Positions 1 through 5,274 of a stretch of DNA of 5,458 bases are shown one piece after another. The translations under genes and the position numbers were made by a program. Under the pieces are notes generated by a model. The model did no database searches and was not told the origin of the DNA. It saw nothing but the letters and a program-made list of their open reading frames with translations. The stretch's first letter is position 1, and each line of letters starts with the position of its first letter. The DNA lies in the NCBI GenBank assembly GCA_030613225.1, contig JAUWMJ010000246.1, positions 1 through 5,458 of the forward strand. Reading direction: 5' to 3'. Origin of the DNA: Desulfobacterales bacterium. Its GTDB lineage: Bacteria; Desulfobacterota; Desulfobacteria; Desulfobacterales; JAUWMJ01.

Positions 1-281
1 AAGCCGGAATGTCAGGGAATATAACGGAATACCTCCATTCAAAGCCACTCATTCTTATATTAAAAAAGTTCTTCATTATCAACGGTACTACCAACAACAA
101 CCAGCCGGCAACGCAATTTTAACGGCCGGCATCACCAGAAGCTGATTGTTTCATGAAGTCCCTCCTCGCTCCTGTCAATTCTTTACACTCATTTATGCGC
201 GAGCCCTAAGGCTCAGATTTCTCTCTATAACGACTATTCTTGATTTTATCTCCTTTGTTAGATATTTTACTTCTAAATCAA
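1..281. other. Left-edge region without an identifiable gene
   Basis: I could not assign a gene here. On the minus strand there is a strong ribosome binding site (GGAGGG) five bases before an ATG at 154-152, but that frame stops after 11 codons. A second minus-strand frame is open from about 130 to the window edge, and its ATG at 52-50 would encode a peptide beginning MSGFEWRYSVIFPDIPA. This could be the start of a gene running off the window, but it has no good ribosome binding site. A small stem-loop, GAGCC-ctaa-GGCTC, lies at 201-214. Two GCCGGC hexamers (104-109 and 125-130) flank an AT-rich core. None of these is enough to name a feature. Confidence 0.5.
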
Positions 282-420
282 TATCGATGGCGTCGTAAAA
301 AGCCATTTTTCACCACTGAGCTCGCAGAGAACGCAGAGAATATCTTGTTTTAGTTATTAGTTATCTCTGTGAGCTCCGTGTCCTCTGTGGTAAATACGAC
401 TTTTTACGAGATCATCAATA
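282..420. repeat. MITE-like palindromic repeat with terminal inverted repeats
   Basis: The two ends are imperfect inverted repeats. TCGTAAAAAG at 293-302 is matched exactly by CTTTTTACGA at 400-409. Outside this, TATCGATG (282-289) pairs with CATCAATA (413-420) with one mismatch. Inside, the arm containing TTTTTCACCACTGAG and GCAGAG pairs imperfectly with the arm containing CTCTGTG and CCTCTGTGGTAAA. The element is about 139 bases long, encodes nothing, and would fold into a long interrupted hairpin. Repeats built on CACCACTGAG/CTCTGTGGT are, from general knowledge, scattered in many bacterial genomes as non-autonomous elements. It ends 30 bases before the ribosome binding site of the RNA ligase gene, so it probably lies in that gene's promoter or leader. 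Confidence 0.7.
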
Positions 421-450
421 CTGGAAAAGAATAAACAGTTACGGAAAATC

Positions 451-456
451 AGGAGG
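451..456 (+). promoter_or_regulatory. Shine-Dalgarno site of the RNA ligase gene
   Basis: AGGAGG is a perfect anti-16S match seven bases before the ATG at 464. It fixes the start codon of the ligase. No convincing -35/-10 pair is visible in the 30 bases between this site and the palindromic repeat upstream. Confidence 0.85.
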
Positions 457-463
457 TGTAACT

Positions 464-1471
464 ATGAGGTTTAGAAAATATTTCGAGATTGAAAACAGTT
501 ATCGAAAAAAGTTTCTTGATGTTCTTGCTGTGGAAAAGCAGGATAAAGGCGAATTTGTTGTTCAGGAAAAGGCACATGGTGCCAATCTTTCTTTCTGGTA
601 TGACGGAAAGGAATTGAAATCCGCCAAGAGGAGCGATTTTATAAATGATAACTTTTATGACTATAAGCCGGTTGAAGATAAAAATAGTGAAAGAGTTAAG
701 AGGCTCTATGCGATTTTAAAGGAAGAAGGCTGCGATTTTAGTGAATTGGCTGTATATGGTGAATTAATTGGCGGAACATATCCTCACAAGGATGTGAAAA
801 AGGATACTTCAGCCACAAGAATTCAGAAAGGTATTTTTTACACACCACACAACGAGTTTTATGCAATTGATACGGCGATAGACGGCAAATTGCTTGATGT
901 CGATAAGTTCAACCAGGTCATGGAAAAGGCCGGTTTTCTGTATGCAAAAACTATTTTCAGAGGTACCTTTGAAGAATGCTTGAAACATTCAAACGGCTTT
1001 CCTTCCCAGATTTCCGTATGGCTGGGTCTTCCCGAACTTGAAGACAACATATGTGAAGGTGTTGTGATAAAGCCGGTAATTCCAAAATTTCTTAGTGATA
1101 GAACGAGAGTAATTCTTAAAAACAAGAATGAGAAATGGGCGGAAAAAGCAAAGGCAAGAGACAGGCCAAGAAAGCCTCGGATGACATTATCCGCAATAGG
1201 CGAGAAGCTATTTAACGAGATGGGGAGTCTTATCACAGAAAATCGGCTTCGTAACGTATTATCAAAAATCGGGCCGATTAGGCAAGAGGAATTTGGCAAA
1301 CTCATACAACTTCTTTCAAAAGATGTACTTGATGACTTTTTCAAAGATTACCTCCAAGAATATAATGGACTTGAAAAAAAAGAGCAAAAGCAATTGACAC
1401 GCAAACTGTCTCAGAAATGTGCGGAGCTGATACGCCGTAATTTCATAAACATCGTTGATGGAGAATTTTAG
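464..1471 (+). CDS. T4 Rnl2-type RNA ligase (ATP-dependent)
   Basis: This is a cytoplasmic nucleotidyltransferase predicted to seal nicked or broken RNA by lysine-AMP and RNA-adenylate steps. All the ligase motifs are visible in order: motif I EKAHGAN with the nucleotidyl lysine K36; motif Ia AKRSD (R56); motif III VYGELIGG (E100); motif IIIa FYAIDT (132-137); motif IV CEGVVIKP (E199); motif V ILKNKN (K219, K221). These sit at almost the same positions as in T4 Rnl2 (K35, E99, E204, K225, K227), and the length, 335 residues, matches that family's 334. The helical C-terminal domain special to Rnl2 is also present: the stretch NRLRNVLSKIGPI near 260-272 followed by EEFGKL resembles the T4 protein closely. 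It is therefore full-length rather than a fragment. The perfect Shine-Dalgarno fixes the start. It is monocistronic in this window and convergent with the next gene. No end-healing enzyme or toxin is adjacent, so repair, editing or defence roles remain open. Confidence 0.93.
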   Translation: MRFRKYFEIENSYRKKFLDVLAVEKQDKGEFVVQEKAHGANLSFWYDGKELKSAKRSDFINDNFYDYKPVEDKNSERVKRLYAILKEEGCDFSELAVYGELIGGTYPHKDVKKDTSATRIQKGIFYTPHNEFYAIDTAIDGKLLDVDKFNQVMEKAGFLYAKTIFRGTFEECLKHSNGFPSQISVWLGLPELEDNICEGVVIKPVIPKFLSDRTRVILKNKNEKWAEKAKARDRPRKPRMTLSAIGEKLFNEMGSLITENRLRNVLSKIGPIRQEEFGKLIQLLSKDVLDDFFKDYLQEYNGLEKKEQKQLTRKLSQKCAELIRRNFINIVDGEF

Positions 1472-1699
1472 GAAGGATCGGTGCCAAAGCTTGACACTAA
1501 TAATCCTGTAATTTGGGAAATAAAATTCACACGACGTTCACCGAAAGCCTTGATTTGAGACCTTTGAAACGTTTTGAAACCGGCTCAGCTATTTGTCCAT
1601 TTCCCTTAGCTTGCGAAGAATTTCCCTGGGCCGGCTGGAGATGGAGATACTTAAAACTTCTCGGCTTTGGCCGTGTGCCTGACGATGTATAAAGAAAAA
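1472..1699. other. Convergent intergenic gap, no clear terminator
   Basis: This gap separates the converging stops of the RNA ligase (TAG, 1469-1471) and the RACo-type gene (TAA on the minus strand, 1702-1700). I see no strong hairpin followed by a T run on either strand. The best stem is only CGGC-tttg-GCCG around 1663-1675. A short tandem repeat, TTTGAAACGTTTTGAAAC, lies near 1563-1580. On the minus strand the RACo frame stays open for 34 codons after its stop (see findings). Confidence 0.5.
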
Positions 1700-3655
1700 T
1701 TATATGGATTTTTCCATTAAGCGTCTATCTTCCAAACGCGATTTGAGTTTTGGAAATTTATTCATGTCGGTATGGGGCAAGAATAAAGCAGCAACATAAT
1801 TATCCATATATGAAGCCGTTTCCGACAACTCAAAATTGGTCATCTTTTTGGTCACTTCTACCACATCCATACGAATGTGGTTTGACAGAGCGCTCATTCT
1901 TGCACCCATTAGAGAACTGTTTCCAATGAACGTAACCCTATCCAGATCGATTTCAGGCAGCAGACCTATGGTCATCGCTTTTTCCAGATCCACATAGCTT
2001 CCAAATCCCCCTGCCAGGATAATGCGTTCAATCATTTTTATATCCATTCCCACTTCACCCAGAAGGGTCTGGGCTCCGCTGTATATGGCCCCTTTGGCAC
2101 GAATGAGATTTTCAATGTCAATTTCCGTCAGAACAATATCTCGGTCGATCTGTGTATCCTCTTTCCAGGCAATCACATATTCCCATACGCCATCGGTTTC
2201 ACGAATGCGCTGTGTTTTCAGGTCCCGGTTGAATTTCCCCTGATTGTCAATGATGCCCATTTCAAACATCGTCGCCACCATGATGATCAGCCCGGAACCG
2301 CATATACCCCTTGGCCTGATATTACCTATAGTGATATTCATCGGCTCAAGGGTTATGGGGTTTACGGAAAAATCTTCAATCGCCCCTTTTGCAGCACGCA
2401 TTCCGAATTGTATACCTCCACCCTCAAATGCCGGGCCCGCAGAACAGGCGGCGCATGCAAGCCAGTCTTTGTTGCCGACCACGATTTCGGCATTCGTACC
2501 GATATCCATAAAAAGTGTTAATTTTTCACTTCGGTAAATACCTGAACCCATCACACCGGCAACAATATCGCCGCCCACATAACTTGAAATTTGCGGGTAG
2601 AAAAGGGCTTCAACGTGATCCCCAAGATCAATACCCAAACTTACTGCCTTTATCGGCGGATAAAGTGTTACAGCCGGCACGTATGGGGCACGTCGAATGT
2701 ACCTGGGATTTACTTTTAAAAAAAGCTGACTCATAGTGGTATTCCCCGCCAGCGTAATAGTAGAAACCTCGTCACGCTTAATTTCGGCCTGCTTAATAAT
2801 ATTGTGAATGATTTTGTTAATTGTTTTCTTTACGACTTCGTGGAGCTTTTCCAGACCGCCGGGTTCTTCCGTATACATAATCCGGGTTATGACATCTTCT
2901 CCATAGCTGATCTGCCCGTTAAAATCACCGGCCTGCGCTTTGATGTTTCCATTGTTAAGGTCGATTAATTCACCATAAACTGTGGTTGTTCCGATATCCA
3001 CGGCAATTGCATAACTACGGTTTTTTGTATTTCCAGGTTCAACATGAATTATGTTTGATTTCCTACCTTTCTTGACGGGTCGGGCAAGGGTTACCGTCAC
3101 TTTAAAACCATCTTCTCTAAGAACATCCGGCAGCTTTCGAATAACCGGTAGACTTACTGCAAGGTGGTGCTCATCATGGTTCAGTTTCAAAAACATGATA
3201 AGCCTGGTGGTGTCTGGAAGGTTATTCTGTATTGACGGTTCCGGAAGCTCAAGATATTTTTTTTCCACAGGCGGCAGGAAAAGCCCCTCTTTCTTTAATG
3301 CTTCAAAATCCGGCTGCTTTATAAGTGCCGTTCGTCTTGCGGTGCTTTGCATATTCAGCACCCTTGCATCAACTTCCGACTCGACAGGAATGCGAACTGT
3401 AACATTCCCTCGAACAATTGCTTTACAGGCCAGCCGGTACCCTTTTTCTATATCAGCCTCGCTCAGCTTTTCTGTAATTCCTCCTTCAATATTTCCTTCT
3501 TCTATAATTACACGGCATTTCCCGCATATCCCCTCTCCACCGCAGGAAGCATTTATATGGACGCCGACCTCCATGGCAGCACGTATCAGGCTCTCTCCAT
3601 CCTGAACAGTTATTTCCTTGTTGTGAGGAAGAAATAAGATTTTGTACTCACTCAT
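1700..3655 (-). CDS. RACo-type ferredoxin/ASKHA ATPase, reductive activator of corrinoid proteins
   Basis: Proteins of this family use ATP to drive one-electron reduction of inactive Co(II) corrinoid back to Co(I), restoring corrinoid-dependent methyl transfer. Numbering is from the ATG. An N-terminal 2Fe-2S ferredoxin domain (about 1-95) has the cluster cysteines C38, C44, C47 and C77 in CGGEGICGKC...LACK. A linker follows to about 210. The ASKHA actin-like ATPase core has phosphate-1 DIGTTT at 220-225, AGNTTM near 303-308, phosphate-2 DIGTNAE at 384-390, ICGSG near 451-455 and the adenosine motif ILAGGFG at 546-552. The C-terminal signature FLPHTDMNKFP ends the core. The length of 651 residues is normal for RACo, and the N-terminal 2Fe-2S cluster separates it from RamA, which has C-terminal 4Fe-4S sites. 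A TTG three bases upstream (3658) is also possible, but the ATG has the better spacing (8 bases) from AAGGAG. It lies 111 bases downstream of a cyclic-nucleotide-fold gene on the same strand. The corrinoid protein it serves is not in the window. Confidence 0.92.
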   Translation of the reverse strand: MSEYKILFLPHNKEITVQDGESLIRAAMEVGVHINASCGGEGICGKCRVIIEEGNIEGGITEKLSEADIEKGYRLACKAIVRGNVTVRIPVESEVDARVLNMQSTARRTALIKQPDFEALKKEGLFLPPVEKKYLELPEPSIQNNLPDTTRLIMFLKLNHDEHHLAVSLPVIRKLPDVLREDGFKVTVTLARPVKKGRKSNIIHVEPGNTKNRSYAIAVDIGTTTVYGELIDLNNGNIKAQAGDFNGQISYGEDVITRIMYTEEPGGLEKLHEVVKKTINKIIHNIIKQAEIKRDEVSTITLAGNTTMSQLFLKVNPRYIRRAPYVPAVTLYPPIKAVSLGIDLGDHVEALFYPQISSYVGGDIVAGVMGSGIYRSEKLTLFMDIGTNAEIVVGNKDWLACAACSAGPAFEGGGIQFGMRAAKGAIEDFSVNPITLEPMNITIGNIRPRGICGSGLIIMVATMFEMGIIDNQGKFNRDLKTQRIRETDGVWEYVIAWKEDTQIDRDIVLTEIDIENLIRAKGAIYSGAQTLLGEVGMDIKMIERIILAGGFGSYVDLEKAMTIGLLPEIDLDRVTFIGNSSLMGARMSALSNHIRMDVVEVTKKMTNFELSETASYMDNYVAALFLPHTDMNKFPKLKSRLEDRRLMEKSI

Positions 3656-3663
3656 CAATATTG

Positions 3664-3669
3664 CTCCTT
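3664..3669 (-). promoter_or_regulatory. Shine-Dalgarno site deciding the RACo start
   Basis: On the minus strand this reads AAGGAG. It is eight bases before the ATG at 3655 and five before the in-frame TTG at 3658. Normal spacing and codon preference favour the ATG. Confidence 0.75.
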
Positions 3670-3766
3670 TTCATCTGATGCAGTAGCAAATAGGGCTTAG
3701 GGGACACTATTTTACGAGTTTAGTTATGTAATGAGTTCTTAGATATACTTTCCGTTGAGTCGGGCA

Positions 3767-4246
3767 CTACAGGACTTCCATAGCTCCGTAGGAGCTTTCT
3801 ATCCGATCCCGCAGTATTAAGATAAGCTTTTCCAGAATCATTAGCCGGATATTTGGATTATTAGTGATTATCTTCATAAGATCCGAACAGTTTAAGGAAA
3901 CGATCTTGCTCGGTTTGTCGCATCTGGCCGTACACATCTGGACATGTTGTTCCCCTATGAGAGTACACCAGCCACCCAAGAGCCTTCTTCGAGCATTTTC
4001 TCTCAAGACATAGACAGCAGCTTCTGCCACACGGGCATTACCTAAATCAATCCTTCTGTAGAGAGAGACCTGTCCTTTGGACAAAACATATAATTTTGTA
4101 CCGAGGATGCCTTGTTCATAAATTATCTCCCCTGCCTCGTATTCTTTGATACTTCCCAGATTGGCAATAGAGAGCAACTCTTTTTCAGAGAGCTGACCAA
4201 ATAGTTCGCACTTCCTGAGAGTTTTAATGACTTCATCTGACTCCAT
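3767..4246 (-). CDS. Stand-alone cyclic-nucleotide-binding-fold protein (CRP N-terminal domain, no HTH)
   Basis: The 159-residue protein has the cNMP-binding jelly-roll fold. The lead-in LFGQLSEKELLSIANLG (15-31) is followed by YEAGEIIYEQG (36-46) and LYVLSKGQVSLYRR (52-65), the typical beta strands of CRP/FNR and ion-channel cNMP domains. A C-terminal helix follows (NIRLMILEKLILILRDRIESS, about 132-152). The normal CRP phosphate-binding cassette (GE-A near RSA) is not recognisable. In its place is GGWCTLIGEQHVQMCTARC (91-109), which contains three of the protein's five cysteines, so ligand binding may be lost or changed. No DNA-binding helix-turn-helix is present and the protein ends where the dimerisation helix would, so it is more likely a sensor or scaffold than a transcription factor. 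AGGGAGG seven bases upstream fixes the start. It is the probable first gene of a unit with the RACo gene. Its function in this setting is not known to me. Confidence 0.85.
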   Translation of the reverse strand: MESDEVIKTLRKCELFGQLSEKELLSIANLGSIKEYEAGEIIYEQGILGTKLYVLSKGQVSLYRRIDLGNARVAEAAVYVLRENARRRLLGGWCTLIGEQHVQMCTARCDKPSKIVSLNCSDLMKIITNNPNIRLMILEKLILILRDRIESSYGAMEVL

Positions 4247-4253
4247 TTTGATA

Positions 4254-4260
4254 CCTCCCT
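4254..4260 (-). promoter_or_regulatory. Shine-Dalgarno site of the cyclic-nucleotide-fold gene
   Basis: The minus strand reads AGGGAGG, seven bases before the ATG at 4246. It supports this start firmly. Confidence 0.8.
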
Positions 4261-4270
4261 TAGAATTTAA

Positions 4271-4304
4271 TCTTCAGAATTTCTGGGGAAATCCTTCAGA
4301 TTTA
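4271..4304. promoter_or_regulatory. Possible operator: CTTCAGA heptamer repeated 22 bases apart
   Basis: CTTCAGA occurs at 4272-4278 and again at 4294-4300, each followed by A/T-TT. The spacing is about two helical turns. Between the copies is a small dyad, ATTTC-tggg-GAAAT (4279-4292). The pair lies just upstream of the ribosome binding site of the minus-strand cyclic-nucleotide-fold gene, where a regulator could bind. No promoter hexamers could be fixed nearby, so the regulatory role is inferred only. Confidence 0.3.
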
Positions 4305-4323
4305 AAGTTTCCAAAGTCATAGA

Positions 4324-4395
4324 CCACCGGTGAAACCGGTGGCTTGAAATGTGAACCGCTCAAAGCGGATTAAAATATGTACCACCTAAAGGTGG
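4324..4395. repeat. Array of three GC-rich hairpins (REP- or IS200-end-like)
   Basis: Three tight stem-loops follow one another. The first is CCACCGGT-gaa-ACCGGTGG (4324-4342, 8-base-pair stem). The second is CCGCT-caa-AGCGG (4356-4368, 5 base pairs, extended by AA/TT across a bulge). The third is CCACC-taaa-GGTGG (4382-4395, 5 base pairs). The 13-base spacers are AT-rich. Such short hairpins with 3-4 base loops are the usual substrates of Y1 HUH transposases (IS200/IS605 ends and REP elements), and a Y1 gene lies about 470 bases to the right. They sit upstream of the minus-strand cyclic-nucleotide-fold gene and could also be part of its leader RNA. No T run marks them as terminators. Confidence 0.7.
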
Positions 4396-4749
4396 CAGGC
4401 AATCTACTCATCAAAAAGATTTAGCTGATCGATTCTGCGATCTTCTATTTCCTTTTTATTCTGACTCATAAATCCTGACTTCTGCCTCCCAGGCATTTAT
4501 AATGTGTCTTTATTTAGCATATTGCAAAGCATGTGCCAAAACAAGCAATGTGATATTAGTTTTGATTACAAATAGTTGCAAAGTCATTTGTTTAGGAATG
4601 GGCTATTGGTTGTCAATAATTTTTACAAAATGTAAACAGACATTTTTTCTTTACAAGGAGAGTTGTCTGCACCATTTTACACTGTTTATCATAAAAAGAT
4701 GTAATATTTTGATGCTGCACACGTTATAATAGTATCATGGAACAATTCT
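4396..4749. other. AT-rich intergenic stretch, no supported gene
   Basis: I find no gene here. Weak elements only are visible: a stem GATCG-attctg-CGATC (4427-4442) before a T-rich stretch, a stem AAAATG/CATTTT (4627-4646) before a T run, and an isolated TATAAT at 4725-4730 with no -35 at the right distance. The single 75-codon open frame at 4502-4729 has no good ribosome binding site, and its composition follows the AT-rich background. Confidence 0.6.
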
Positions 4750-4824
4750 GAATGGGGGTCGGGCCATAGCAACATATTGAGATGAATGAGGAATGGGGGT
4801 CGGGCCACAGCAACATATTGAGAT
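4750..4824 (+). repeat. Two tandem 34-base direct repeats upstream of the transposase
   Basis: Copies at 4750-4783 and 4791-4824 are identical except for T at 4767 against C at 4808. They are separated by 7 bases, giving a period of 41. Each begins GAATGGGGGTCGGGCCA and ends CAACATATTGAGAT. GGGGTC-type motifs next to RAYT genes are, from memory, common in Desulfobacterota-like genomes and are likely the transposase's cognate repeats. The second copy's TTGAGA could also act as a -35 element, but the best -10 (TAAAAT, 4839-4844) leaves only a 15-base spacer. Confidence 0.88.
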
Positions 4825-4866
4825 AATATATAAAACGTTAAAATTTTACGTCAAATAAGGCCTTAA

Positions 4867-5265
4867 ATGGCTATTTTGAGAGCCAAAAACACACTTTTAA
4901 GAGAAGAGCACGGGCAGATGGCAAGGGCTAAACGGCATTTCCTTCCAGGTCACGTTTGGCATATAACGCATCGGTGTCATAAAAAAGAATTTCTGTTTAA
5001 ATTTGCCAGAGATCGACGCCGATGGTTGCAATGGCTGTTTGAGTCAAAGAAGCGTTACGGAATCCGTATATTGAACTATATGGTTACTTCAAACCATATT
5101 CATCTTCTAGTCGTTGACGGTGCTGGACGAGATGTCATTCCAAAATCTATTAAGTTGGTTGCCGGTCGAACCGGTCAGGAGTACAATAAAAGAAAGAATC
5201 GAAACGGTGCGTTTTGGGAAGACCGTTATCGCGCAGTGGGCGGGGGTTGTCGGACAGGTTCTTAA
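4867..5265 (+). CDS. C-terminally truncated Y1/RAYT-type transposase (probable pseudogene)
   Basis: This is a REP-associated tyrosine transposase of the HUH superfamily, which cuts and joins single-stranded DNA at hairpins. The conserved N-terminus MARAKRHFLPGHVWHITHRC begins at residue 18. Next come LNYMVTSNHIHLLVVDG with the metal-binding H77-I-H79, then GRTGQEYNKRK with the nucleophile Y106, and NGAFWEDRYRA (113-123). After A123 the family sequence breaks off and is replaced by nine unrelated residues and a stop, so the usual C-terminal part (EHL...VYIDLNMVRAGVV...) is lost. Start choice: ATG 4867 has TAAGG six bases upstream. ATG 4918 fits the family's usual N-terminus but has no good ribosome binding site. 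Direct repeats lie directly upstream. The stop is nine bases from the next gene and in the same frame. The catalytic core is intact, but activity is doubtful. Confidence 0.85.
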   Translation: MAILRAKNTLLREEHGQMARAKRHFLPGHVWHITHRCHKKEFLFKFARDRRRWLQWLFESKKRYGIRILNYMVTSNHIHLLVVDGAGRDVIPKSIKLVAGRTGQEYNKRKNRNGAFWEDRYRAVGGGCRTGS

Positions 5266-5274
5266 GTAAACATT

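Noticed and set aside
859..1344. 161-codon minus-strand frame opposite the RNA ligase
   Set aside because: Antisense shadow of a gene whose every ligase motif is on the plus strand.
1700..1702. Possible pyrrolysine or selenocysteine readthrough at the RACo stop, since methylamine corrinoid systems use pyrrolysine
   Set aside because: The stop is TAA, not TAG or TGA, and the protein already has the family's normal C-terminus.
2022..3637. Several plus-strand frames opposite the RACo gene
   Set aside because: Antisense shadows with no domain features; the minus-strand protein has complete motifs through the region.
4324..4395. CRISPR array
   Set aside because: The three hairpins differ in sequence and the spacers are only 13 bases, so there is no repeat-spacer structure.
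4427..4442. GATCG/CGATC stem before a T-rich run as a terminator
   Set aside because: Only five base pairs, AT-containing, with an interrupted T tract and no gene ending before it.
4502..4729. 75-codon plus-strand open frame, hydrophobic and cysteine-containing
   Set aside because: No ribosome binding site at a proper distance, composition follows AT-rich background, no recognisable family features.
4725..4730. TATAAT as a promoter -10 for the transposase
   Set aside because: No -35 element at 16-18 bases; the nearest candidate, TTGATG, is only 10 bases away.
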